This document shows, piece after piece, positions 1 through 12,000 of a DNA stretch of 64,000 nt. The stretch lies in the NCBI RefSeq assembly GCF_963678635.1, contig NC_087069.1, forward strand, positions 49,433,892 through 49,497,891. Direction: 5' to 3'. Numbering within the stretch: position 1 is the first letter of the stretch; the number at the start of each line of letters is the position of its first letter. The notes beneath the pieces are model-generated. The model made no database searches and was not told the DNA's origin. It worked only from the letters and a program-made list of their open reading frames with translations. The translations under genes were made by a program, and so were the position numbers. Origin of the DNA: Symsagittifera roscoffensis. Its lineage: Eukaryota; Xenacoelomorpha; Acoela; Convolutidae.

Positions 1-469
1 GCCTGGCCCCAAAATTTTATAGACTGTTTTTTTCCGTTTTTTTTCCAATAGGGTTTCTTAAAATTGTGTCTTATTGCAAGAAATCGAAGTTTCAAGTCTC
101 TCGGGCACCGGGAACCCTTTTGGGCCGGTGGAAAAAAAACGAGTATCGGCACTAACCAAAAAATGATACGGCTAGGATTAGTTCTTTGTCAAGCGAAATT
201 TGAAAATTTTCAAAAGCTCGTCCTTTTTTTATCTCTTTCAGTTCTTTAACATTTTAAAGTTTTATACAGTAATTTGTTAAACTTCAATCAAATATTTTAG
301 AAATTTCTTTAAAAAGTTTTGACAAAACAAAAATAGGCCATATGTCACTTGATGGTTTTGAACTTAATCAAAGTGATTGTAACCAAACTTAAAAATAAAT
401 TATATTTGGCTTAATAACTGATACATCTACCGTTTTAATTTCAAATCAGTCGAATTCTTTTTGAGTCTT
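1..469. other. Unassigned AT-rich sequence
   Basis: No coding exon, RNA gene or clear repeat was recognised. It lies upstream of the first visible TRPM exon and is probably intron of that gene, but no splice pair supports this directly. Confidence 0.4.
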
Positions 470-960
470 GCTCAGTCACGCCGTGCGTCGTAAAGCCACG
501 CCGTGGTCCATGCCAGATCCGAATCCCGAGTGAGAGCTTGAATCTAGATGGTGTGAAACGAGTCGCAAAAGTCGCACATGGGAACGCAAAGTTCTGAACA
601 TACCAAAGTTAGGTTCCGAAAGGCTAGACATGCAATTGCGAAAATCTGAACGTAAGATAGCAAAAGCATGTCCAGACTTTCGCGAATATATTTCCAGACT
701 CTCACGAACCTATGTTAAACTTTTGCGACCAACATGTGTGTTTAGGCTTTTGCTACCAAAGTTTACGTTCAGACTCTTGCGACCAAAATTTTGGTTTAGA
801 ATTTTGCTACCAAAATTTAGTATATCCTGATTTTTCCAAGGGTCGGCGCGGCTTTCCCGATTCAAGTCCAGACTTTTCTTTCCATTGGTTCCGGAACAGG
901 ATGCGGCGCGACTTTGAAAATTTGGCCATGAGTCTGGGATCTCGACCCGGGTGGTTTTAT
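470..960. repeat. Degenerate CCAGACTTTCGCGACCAAA-type repeat block
   Basis: Short imperfect tandem copies of a unit resembling TCCAGACTTTCGCGACCAAA are visible, mostly at 665-800 and again near 865-880. The block ends with ATCTCGACCCGGGTGG at about 937-952. The same unit and, in the opposite orientation, the same kind of end (CCGGGTCGAAGTCCC) recur at 15845-16340, so this is a dispersed repeat family. The short ORFs across it are translations of the repeat and not genes. Confidence 0.6.
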
Positions 961-2266
961 CTTTGAGTGATCGGAGTATTCATTTTATAAGTTCGATTTT
1001 CAACTTCCTTATCAAAACACTTCCTAATCGACCTTCAATCAAATGATTTTTGCAAAAATGGCACCAGACCTTTTGTTTTGAAAAAATTTTTCCTTTAGGC
1101 TGACAATTGATTTAATTCTAATAAAGAATAAGATACATCAAATCATTGAAATTGACTGGAATTTGAAAAAAAAAGTAAGGTTAAATTTTTTGAACTCTTA
1201 ATTCAGACGTTTTGAAAAAATTAATTTAAAATGGCATAATTTGTCTGCTGGAATACAATTTTTTTTTCGCAAATTTACTAAAAATTTTTTTTCGCGAAAA
1301 AAAATTAAATTTTTGTAACGTTCCCAGATTTGCAGTCGCCCTCTTATTTTTAACCGAAGGCAGCGCAATAAAACAAATTGAGCAAAATTTGATGTTGGTC
1401 AATTTGTTTTATGTTTTATCTGCGTCTAATGAACGTAATTGTAAGATTTCAGATTATCAAATACTATGAAACATCAATACTATGAAACATAATAGGAGAC
1501 CATCAAAGTAGAGACAAAAAAATTATACGATCTCCTTCTCAGCATTTTGAAGACATTTGAAGCATATTCAAAAAGTTTTCTAAGCGTTTTCAAGATTTTA
1601 AAGATATCGGCGAAAAGATTCTTTTTACCGATTTTAAAGGGACTACGATTTTTTTTAAATCCATTTACGCATCAATCAGTGAATTTTTCGAACACTTTCT
1701 TTTTTTTCATTAAATTTATTCGGATAAGTTTATATTATTATTTTGATTTTTTGTGTGTTTTTCATCGAATTCTTTGTAATTCTTTTTCATCGAGTTCAAA
1801 TTAATTTTTTTTACAGTACTGCCAAATTTTCAATATACGCACTGAACAAAAACATAATCTGACGATTCTATGCAGTCGGCAGAGCTAAATGTGACGACCG
1901 CTTAGATATTTTTTCACCGTTCAATTGTCGCACATGCTGATAGCTTCACTTATGTCATGGAAAAAGCGGCAAAACCTTCTTTGTTTTGTGAAAAAAAAAA
2001 TCGACAAATAAAAGCCAAACTGAATGGGGAAAAGCGGCTTTGTAGATCTGACTTAGTTTGTAAGATTGTAATTGTCTTTAGGACTGAAGATGTTGTTAAA
2101 ATGTACAATTTTTTTAACAGTCTTTCGAAAAAAAAAATTTCAAAAAAAATCATGTTGACATTTACTTAAAATTATAATTCTGCAGCAGAACTAAAAAGTG
2201 GGACTTTCCAGGTTTTCTTTCAAATTTTGCAAAAAAGCTTTCAGGAAAAATTGTTAAATTCTTTAT
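961..2266. other. Unassigned AT-rich sequence
   Basis: Low-complexity AT-rich DNA with long T and A runs. A short direct repeat (ACTATGAAACATCA / ACTATGAAACATAA) sits near 1464-1490. No exon with proper borders was recognised. Confidence 0.4.
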
Positions 2267-2722
2267 CTCAACACCAGGGGCGGATCTAGGATTTTCTCGA
2301 GGGGGGGGGGGGCGGATTTTCAAAAAATTTTCCAAAATTTTGACGACCTTTTTTTTTTTTTAGGTCGACTAAATTGATTTTTCGAGCTCTCCCAAAGCAC
2401 TGCTTTGCCCCTATTTTGGCCAAATTTTCTGCGCCGCAGGCAATTTTTTTAAAAAAACAGTCAAAAAAAGCCGTTTTTGGGCACTTTTTGAAAAATTTTG
2501 ACAAAAAAATCGCGTTTTTTTGGCGCGCGCTCCCCTACAAGTTAGTATATATTGGCGCCGAAGGCGCCTTTAGAAAAATTTAAGGGTCGGTTGGCCATAA
2601 ATGGATTTCTGAAAAAGTATCAAAGGGGGGACCCTTTGGGTTGGCAGTGGGTCGAATCCCTGAGGGGGGGGGGGCGTCCGCCCCCCCGCCCCCCCCCCCC
2701 TAAATCCGCCCCTGCTCAACAC
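2267..2722 (+). mobile_element. hAT-type MITE with perfect 8-bp target duplication (copy 1)
   Basis: The element spans 2275-2714. It starts CAGGGGCGGATCTAGG and ends CCTAAATCCGCCCCTG, which are inverted repeats of each other. The flanking 8 bases are identical on both sides (CTCAACAC at 2267-2274 and 2715-2722). An 8-bp duplication with CAG-starting inverted ends is the signature of hAT transposition. It has no transposase, so it is non-autonomous. The interior has G and C homopolymers next to each end and a GGCGCCGAAGGCGCC palindrome around 2554. Related copies lie at 20186-24534 (inverted, interrupted), 30436-30860 and 39111-39395. Confidence 0.85.
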
Positions 2723-2862
2723 TCTTTTTTCATTATTTCAAGCAACTCTTCCTGATTTATTCTTCTTGTGTAACTAAACTAAACTTTTGAGTTTTTGCTG
2801 TTTTCGAAAACTCTCAACCATGAAACTTTCGAAACTAAGTTCGAAAATAATTTTTTTTTCAG

Positions 2863-3076
2863 CATGGACTTCAAATGACCTAATGGCTCTCAAACTCATA
2901 ACACGACCAATCAGAAGCCTCTCTGACATTCGAATAGTAGACATAGCTTATTACATAGGATGTAAGGAGTTCCTAGCACATCCTTGTGTTCAAGTGTATG
3001 TTGAGAAGTCGTGGAAAAGTGGCGTGAAGATGAAGTTCTTTCACGTGTTCAAAGCTTTCTTCTTAATTCCAATCAG
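2863..3076 (+). CDS. TRPM exon: pre-S1 region
   Basis: It is preceded by a T-rich tract and CAG (ends 2862) and followed by GTAACA. The frame carries DIRIVDIAYYIGCKEFLAHP, matching the conserved stretch before S1 of TRPM channels. It enters with two bases of a split codon and leaves with two (AG), completed by A at 3405 to give Arg. Confidence 0.85.
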
Positions 3077-6000
3077 GTAACAATTCCCCCCCCCTCCCCC
3101 CCTGCCCCACTAAATCCACCCCTGTATGTAACACTTACGTTTTTTCGGCTGGTTGACACTACGGTTGGTGAATTCCTCAGCTGGTTGATATACAACCTTT
3201 CAAGTATCCCCCTCCCGATTGCAATAAGGGGGGGGGATTCGTTGCCATGTACATACTTAAGTTTAAAAAAAAACAAGTAAAAAACAAGTTAAAAAAATGG
3301 TTAAACAAGGGTTAGAAAATAAACAAAAAGAAAATTAATTCAAAATCGAACAAAAAATTTAAATTCTAAAAGGGCGAATTTTCTTTAAAAATGAAATTTT
3401 TCAGATTGTTTCTTCCGTGGAACTTTCAGGAGTATTTTGACAGTTTGAAACCGAACCAAAACTCAGACGTGAAATTTGAAGAAGTCGACACTGAGTTTTT
3501 TCTGCGCAAATTCAGAGGTGAGCGAAATTCAGTTTGTGTTGATGATTTCAATTTACCCAATTGCGAATCCAAAATTTGGTCTCTGATTCTGGTTTTGTAA
3601 AGTTTATCGCAGCTTTATTTTTCTGAGTAGCAAAAAATTAGAACAGATGCACCAAAAAAACAAAAAGCTCAAGGTCAGAATTATTTCAAGATTTACAGCG
3701 TTGTTCAAAAAATTTGTTGAAAGCTATTATTATACGAAAGGAAATCAGTGATAAACTGAAAATTGACTTCAAACAGGTAAGGAAGGTTGATTAATTTCGG
3801 TCCGATTGGTTGACCAAAAAGGATTTAACCCACAATTCGGCATAATTTATACAATTTTTTTTTGGTGCAGATTCATAGGTCCCACAAAAAAACACATCCC
3901 ATTTGTTTTAGAAAAAAAACAGTCGAACAAGCCTCGAAATTTTTCATTTGGTCAAAGACTACTTTAGTGTAACCTCAGTTTAAAGTGAACGTTGGGAGGG
4001 CTACTTGCTGCTTGATTTCTATCTATTCGCTCGCTTAATCAAACTTCAACCAATCAGAACATTGGGTGCTATGGGACATTTTTTTGAGTCTTATTAAAAA
4101 TGGGACCTAAGGCATAATTCAATATTTCGTAAGATTCTCTAAATGGATGCTCTGAAAAGATTCAAAAAAATCATGAAAAAATTAAAATTTCAATTGTCGA
4201 ACGAATTAATTTATATTACGTAGGTCTTGCAATTTTTTCGAGATAGTCGGATCATTGAGGAGCACGTTTGATATGAGCAGCTTTGGTTTCCATCAGTTCG
4301 TGCATTGATTACTGAAAATTTTTGGAGCTCATATCCATTGGAGCTCAAAGTCACCCATCAAAGTCACCCATCTAGGTGTATTTCATTATTACACATATGT
4401 GGTACCGCAACTGCTACTGCATTTGCAGTAACCATATAGTGGCCTTGGACATGCTGTTCATATTGTTATCTGTATATTATATTATCCTATTATGTAAACC
4501 AAGGTCAATTACTACGTGACCTTTATTGCTAAAAATCGAGAGCTTGTCTCTCAGATCTGTGACTTCGTACACAGTCGAACTCGGATAAAGAAATCCAAAT
4601 AAAACAATACGGTTTCAACTATTAAATTAACTCTGTGAAACCAACTCCGTTTTCATTATAAACCTCAGAGGTTCTGTTAGTTACCACATGGCGCAGCCAG
4701 CAGGATCCAGTTTTACAGCTCAAGACAATAGGACCGATCTGGGAATCCCAGTATTCTGGGCATCCGCAAATTCAGATCCACCCTGGAATTTTGAAATATG
4801 GCTTGATCAGTTCCTATTAGCTGTTACGGTTAAAGAAAATGTGGATCCAGAAGTAATGTTAGAAGAACCCAAAACTGTACTAGAAGAACCTCTCCCAACT
4901 CCTGAACCACCAGCGCAGAACGAGGATGCGCCTGCAATAGCAATGAGAGAAGCCCGGAACAGATTGGCTCGGGATAGAGTGGTTCAAGAAAATGAAGAAC
5001 GGGTATTGAGAGGACCTAGAGTGGGGCACAATGTATTTTATCATGAAGTTGGAAAACGGTTGACACCGAGATTATTTCTTGCTTTGGGCGCTGAAGGGAA
5101 GAAAAAATTTACTCAAAAGAATCCTCAAACAGAGATATCTAAACTGGGGTTTCGGGATATAGTTCGTTTAGCCAAAATCTCATTTGAGAAGACGAAATGT
5201 ATTACTTACGAGAGATACAAACTGTTCACGCGATCCCATGAACCAAATGAAACGCTGGAATCTTTTCATGCGGCGCTGACTGCACAAGCAGCAAAGGCGG
5301 ATTTGGGAGCACTGGAAGAAAAGCTGGTAAGAGATCTATTTATTTCCCGGATTAAAAATGTTGTCCTTCAAGACACATTAACTTTTGAAACATTTTCTTC
5401 CGAAGAAGTCTTAAAGCGTGCGATAAAATTCGAACACAGTAAACAAACTACCCAAGCATTCCAAAAATCTTCATCAAGTACAAACAACTCAAAATTGTTT
5501 TCAAATTCACAATTGAAAATCAAACAAGAACCGATTATGGCAATTGGGAACAAGGGCTATAACTCTAAACGACGAAAACAAAATCAAAATAGAAGAAAAC
5601 AGTATGAGAACAAAAATACTCAAAAAGCTAAAGGAGATCAAAAACAATGCACGAGATGCGGCAGAGCGTTTGGAGAAGGTCATTTAAAAAATTGTCCGGC
5701 AATGGGTAAAACGTGTAAGAACTGTAATAAACCCAATCATTTCGCAAAAATGTGTAGATCCCAGCAAGTTAACGAAATCACAATCGAAGGTTCTAGTTCA
5801 GAAGAAGAATGCAATTTAATACAAAGCTTTGATTCATGCGACGATTTTGAGATAATTGCCGTAGAGGAAGATCTCACTTCCATCGAAACATTGAAAAATA
5901 CATCAACAGACGAGTATTAGCGAATGTGTTCGATGAGAAAAATATTCAGAGGGAATCGTTGACGGAAAAATCTGACAATATCGAAAAAATCGAAATTCGC

Positions 6001-9000
6001 AGGAATCCAAAATCTCATCAAATTAACGCATTGAAGGCTCTGGTTAAAATTGATAGTCATATTTTGAATATGACTCTAGACACGGGTAGCCCAGTATCAC
6101 TTCTGAATTGGACGACAACAAACAAATTTTGGAAGGACCCTCGAATTCAAAATTTATTCCAGCAGAAAAGTTGAACCTGCCCGCGCAGTTTGTGGATTAT
6201 AATAAACGACCTATATTGATATTAGGAGCGTTGAAAGCTAATCTGCGTTCGGCGGGTTGGGAAGTGTCGGGAGCGATGCTACTAGTCACAGAAAGACGTA
6301 TGCGATGTATACTAGGTCTAGATCTTCAAAGTAAACTGCGAATTCAGACCACTCAAAAATCAGCTCCAACACGAAGATCCAGGTTTGACGTGCTACTGTG
6401 CGAGCAGTCAGAAGGTTGGAAAAAAAATTTTTTATATGAAATTCAAAGACCTATTTGATAAACAAGGGGAATAAAAAAATCATACGGTGAATACAAAATT
6501 TAAATATCCTTTATGTCCGATTCAGGAAAAAGGTAAGAGAATTCCTATACACATTCAGGATAAAGTTCAAGCAGAGCTGGACAAATTACTCGCAGAGGGA
6601 CACATCGAAAAACTAGATAAACGTAGAAGCGATTGCTTTATCGCTCCAATTGTCATAACAGTCAAAAACGACAACTGTATAAAATTAGCTTTTGGACGCA
6701 AAACCTATTAATAGACAATTGTATAAAAATAAATATCAGATGCCCAATGTGGACGAACTGATCGATGTTGTTAGCCAGATTATCACGGCAACATCAGAAG
6801 GCTCTCTGTATTTCACCGTGTTAGACTTAAAATATGCTTACAGTCAAATAAGGCTAACTGCGGAAACAGCAAAGCAATGCAATTTCATTATTGTAGGAGG
6901 TCAAGCAACGGGAACATATAGATTTCTGACAGGGTTTTACGGGCTGGCAGACATGCCTGCCGAATTCCAGAAAGCAATGGATAGAACACTGAACCACTCA
7001 AAAAATACCTTTTGTTTTCTGGACGATATCCTAATTGTTTCAAAGGGGGAAGCTAAGGATCATGAGAAACTGGTTCGCAATGTGTTGCAAAAGTTGGACG
7101 ACAAAAATCTCGCATTAAAAATTACAAAATGTGAATTTTTTCAGTCCTCAGTGAATTGGTTAGGCCATAATTTATCGTTACACGGTATAATACCAAAAAT
7201 TACAAAAACTGAGGTTATTGCAAATCTCCAACCGCCCAAGTCACTGAAACAACTCAGATCGTTCATGGGTAGCATCAATCACTTATCTAAATTCATACCA
7301 AATGCGGCTAGTTTAACTGAAAAACTTCGACCACTACTGAAAGAAGAAAATGAAAAAAAGAAAATGAAAAATGTTTGTTTACCAGTGAAAAAATTTAAGT
7401 GGGACGATCAACAATCAGTAGCTTTTGAGGATATCAAAAAAGCAGTAGCTAACATCGCTTTATTAAATTATTACGATCCGTCAAAGCAAACCAGTGCGAT
7501 GCAAGTCATAGCGGCCTCGGGGCTACTCTTGACCAATGGTCTAACCAAAACGAATGGGTACCGATAGCATTTGCATCCCGGTACTTGAATTCTCAAGAAA
7601 AAAAATATTCTACCAATGAACTCGAACTGCTAGCAGTAGTTTGGGCGTTAGATCGCTTTAAACATTATTTACTGGGGAAAGAATTTGTCATAGCGACTGA
7701 CCACAAGGCGTTAACGTCTGCTTTGGGGAACATAGATCTAATAAAACGTATCAATCTCGACTAACCAGGTGGGTTGATCGATTATCACCGTATCAATTTA
7801 AAATTACTCATATTCCGGGAAGGGATATGGGTATCGTTGATTATCTGTCAAGAGAGCCCAATGGGGAACCATGGCCGGAATCAGAACTTGACGAGAGATT
7901 TGTAGTGACGTCTATTGAAAATTTCCATAAAGCACTCGACTGTTTGAACAGTCGGTTTTGTGAAACAAATCCAAATAGTGCTATTAACATTCTAGAACAT
8001 TCTAGAACACAAAGAGAAACTAGCTACTGTAAAGACAGCTCATCACGCGGTTGCTATGACAACCAATTTGTTCAAAACTGGACAAAGCTCGACCGGAACG
8101 AAAACGGTCAAAGCTTACGTTTTCAAAAAGATCAGAACCAGAAAAACACATTGGACAAAATAGCTCGCGAGAAACAGTCGGTCAATATCTCACAATTTAA
8201 CAAAAATTCAGTCAGAAAAAACAATACTAAAAGTTCACAACGATCAGCGGAGATGGAGAAAAACAAAACAGGAAAGTCAAGAAAAATGATAATCAGACAG
8301 AATGGAGATCGGAGGGAGGACGAACTGACAGAACAAGTGACGGAAACCACCTTTTCCCGAACACGTATGGTGAAGAGAGGAGCTGCGTGCAGTAGACAAG
8401 ACGACTCAGACAACTCCAATTCAGATGTGCCCCAGGTTGAGTGGAGGACAGTAAAGAAATCCTTCAGGCCTAAAGGATATAAAGAAATAACATCCGGAAA
8501 TGCAGCAGGAAATGTCGAGACAACTCTAATGTCATTCTGGGACCTCATGGGGGCAGAAAAATCAGATAACCCGAAAAGCTTACTGGAACTAGAAGCAAAG
8601 ACAGTTCTTGATGACAGAAACAAACGTGATCAGACATTGGAAACAAATACTCGAAGAGAAAATCCCCCAATCATAGAAGTGGACCTCACAGCTGAAAGCC
8701 CCTCAGTAAGTCCAGAAGTCAGCATATTCAAAAAGGAGAAGACAGGTCACAACTCCAGAAGAATCAGCTCGCATCAAAAAGAAACGAGTACAGAAATCAG
8801 CCTTGACAATCTCACCAAGTTGTTCGATAGAAGTCTATTAGCAGAATTGATATCAGAGGACGCTTGGATGGACAGACTTCGGCGGGTGATTGAGAGGAAT
8901 GATCGTCACAGTTTCGAGTTGATGGGCCCGTATACCAATCCCCTCTGGCATCAACTCTCTGTAGTGGACGATTGTATACTGGTGGACAACAGGCTAGCTG

Positions 9001-12000
9001 TCACCGAACAATTGCGCCTAGCAGTGCTGAAGAGGATTCATCGCGGTCACCCAGGTCAGGAAGCGATGCTCGATGTTTCGAAATACCTGTGGTGGCCGCA
9101 CATGCACAAGGATATTGTCAATCTGGCGGAGGAATGCAGAAGCTGCACTCGCTATGGTAAGAATGCGAAATAAATCATCCCAAAAAATGCTACCAAGCCT
9201 CTTCCACTGCTAACGCAGCCGGGTCAAGAAGTTCAGTTAGACTACGCCGGCCCACTCGAAGACTATAAAGGAAAAAATATATATTTGCTGGTAGCAATGG
9301 ATAGGTATTCTAAATTTCCATCGGTAAAAATCACTAAATCAACAAGGGGAAAGTCGTCGAAAAAATTTCTTTGCTCATACATTGATATCCATGGGATACC
9401 CCAATCAATTCGAACTGATCAATTTTCCGGTTTCAAAGGTAAAACGATGCAAAAATATTGTTCTGACAATAACATTGAACAAAAATTTTGTCCAGTTGGA
9501 GATCATCGCGGATGCGGATTAGTGGAACGCACTATACAAACCATCAAAAGAAGATTGGGAGTAATGTTACTCGATGAAAACGTAACATCAATAAAATTAT
9601 GTCTTAGTACAATACTTCGTGATCTTCGTTGGAGTAAACAGAAGACAATAAAAATGTCGCCATTTGAGGCTCATTTTGGGAGATTGCCAAAAACAGAATT
9701 TAAAATTCTCAGTGATAGGTTTTTACGAAATTCTGATCGTTTAGATAAGGAACACCTGGAACGTTTTGCGCTGACTGCCTCCCAACTTAAAAAGCGCATT
9801 GACCAGTCTTGGGATAGTCTGAAGATTGTCCGAAAAGGAAAAAACAGCAGAGACGTGAGTCCCCTATTCAAGCAACAAGTCAACTCGGCCCAGGATCGGG
9901 CAAGAGCGCGGGCACTAAAAGAACTTCTAGAAGCTAATGCCAGATGGAATCAAACACGACGCGATACATCTGCAAATGATTTAAGACGCACGGTAGACGA
10001 GACGAGTACTAATAACGCCGAATTACGCAAAGAAATGCTGTACTCGTGGGAACGTGGTTTTATCGAAGATAAACCAGAATTAACCACTAACCAACGCCAT
10101 TCGTCACCAATCTTGATCAGAAAAGATGAGGGGAGGAAAAGCGGTAAGGCTCTTACGAAACCATTGAAAGGAAGAGTCGTGGCAGAAACGCCCTCCACTG
10201 ACAAGACAGCAGCAGGGTCGATATGCCGAAAGAGTGACATTGCCAAAGTCAAGGTTGCTGTTCAAGACAAGGATAACAGCAATAACAGACGCTCTCCAAC
10301 AGGAGAAGAACCCAAGAAAAAGCAGCAAAAACAGTCAAAGCGGCAGTCCGATGAACAGGACGAGGCGGAGAATAGTGGATCTGACGAGGAATTACTGCTA
10401 GAGCAGCGAATCATAGATCCATCGGAGGCAAAGCGGAAATTTCAAGACAACCCCACAGTGGTCACGTCAAAAGATACTATACAAGGCGGTGGCCTAAACT
10501 TAGCGGTTCGAAGAGCCAAGCCAAACTTGGCCGGTCCATTCTCTAGAACATCCAAGACGAAAGGGGGCACAAGCTCAAAAGATCCCCAACCAATCATTTC
10601 ACTAAATAAAAGTGCTGCCACGGCAGCAGAAGCTCAAGAAACTCAAGCGGAAATTCAAGCGGGTTCGTCAAACCCAGGAGGCGTACAAAAATCGACTTCT
10701 ACTCCTCATAGCAGTACGAGAAATAAGAAAAAAATATCACGCAATACATCTCCAGAAACAATTTTAGACACATTCAACAGTAAAGATTTATCGGCAGCTG
10801 ATTGGAATCGTTTAGCTGACCAAGTGCTCGAAAGAGGAGTACAACGTACGGCGGCAGATATATTGCAATCTAAAGAAGATGGGGAAGATGAGGGAGAATC
10901 CAATAACCCTCCGGGGTTTTCGGACGAATCAGAAGTCGAAGAAACATCGGTTCGTAAAAGCGGAAGGTCCAAAAAGGGACCGACTAGATACGGGAATCCG
11001 ATTAAACATTCGGTAAAGTCGATTTCTTACCATAATGATCTCTTAGACCTAAATCAGGCCGCACTTGAAGCATACCGCATTAAGTTAGCGAACTTCAAAC
11101 CCGATGCGTCGAATTCGGTGGAAACAAAATTTAGTCTGCTAGAAAAACACCTTTTCAGAAGAAAGTTCGGCAGCGAGGCTGTCGACATCAGTTGTTCCTG
11201 GAATGCTTAGTGGCGAATCCCATTACATTTTGAGGAAGAGCATGAAGAAAAAGATGGAAAACGATTCCAAACCAAAACCAACAAAGAATAAAACTCTTTA
11301 AACTGAGTATTAAAACTCCTATTCATTATTATTAAAAATTTTAATACAGTATTATTAAATTTTCTTGGCTGAGCGGGGTATGTGGTACCGCAAATGCTAC
11401 TGCATTTGCAGTAACCATATAGTGGCCTTGGACATGCTGTTCATATTGTTATCTGTAAATTATATTATCCTATTATGTAAACCAAGGTCAATTACTACGT
11501 GACCTTTATTGCTAAAAATAGAGAGCTTGTCTCTCAGATCTGTGACTTCGTACACAGTCGAACTCGGATAAAGAAATCCAAATATAACAATACGGTTTCA
11601 ACTATTAAATTAACTCTGTGAAACCAACTCCGTTTTCATTATAAACCTCAGAGGTTCTGTTAGTTACCACAACATAAGATCTCTCACGAGCAGAATATTT
11701 AAGAGATGATCGAAATTCAATCAGAATGCAAAACAAAATCTGAACTCAAACCGAACTGCGTATAAAAAATTTAAGATTTTTTTTTGAAAATTCCAAAGAT
11801 TGCTTTTTCTAAGTGAATTGTCAAAGTGTTATTGAAGGACATTTCGACGTGCCATTTATTTTCTACCTCAATTTAGCTGACTATTGCGCTGGTTTTATCA
11901 ATAAATGACATTTGATTTAAGAGGGAAGCAGTTCTGAGTCGGTTAACGCTCAGCTACCTACGTCAGGTAAGTTTTAAAATGATCCAAAAACGGAAACGGG

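Larger units (their letters stand above)
4398..11671 (+). mobile_element. Gypsy-like LTR retrotransposon 1, recent insertion in a TRPM intron
   Basis: Two 291-bp LTRs bound the element. They start TGTGGTA and end TACCACA, and differ at only four positions by eye. A 5-bp target duplication ACATA lies at 4393-4397 and 11672-11676. Between them lie gag, an aspartic protease, reverse transcriptase, RNase H and integrase in that order; integrase after RNase H is the Ty3/gypsy arrangement. No envelope gene is visible. It lies in the same orientation as the host gene. Similar LTRs imply recent insertion, yet pol has about five frame changes and one stop codon (TAA at 9171-9173), so this copy should not move by itself unless some breaks are assembly errors. 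Confidence 0.93.

Noticed and set aside
1547-1804. 85-codon ORF with Phe/Lys/Ser
   Set aside because: Low-complexity AT-rich sequence, no splice context and no TRPM similarity.
5891-5920. Programmed -1 frameshift signal between gag and pol
   Set aside because: The frames and overlap fit, but the heptamer around AAAAAT starts with G and is not a proper slippery site; left as a possibility only.
8132-8623. 163-codon minus-strand ORF inside pol
   Set aside because: Antisense shadow of the polar pol spacer.
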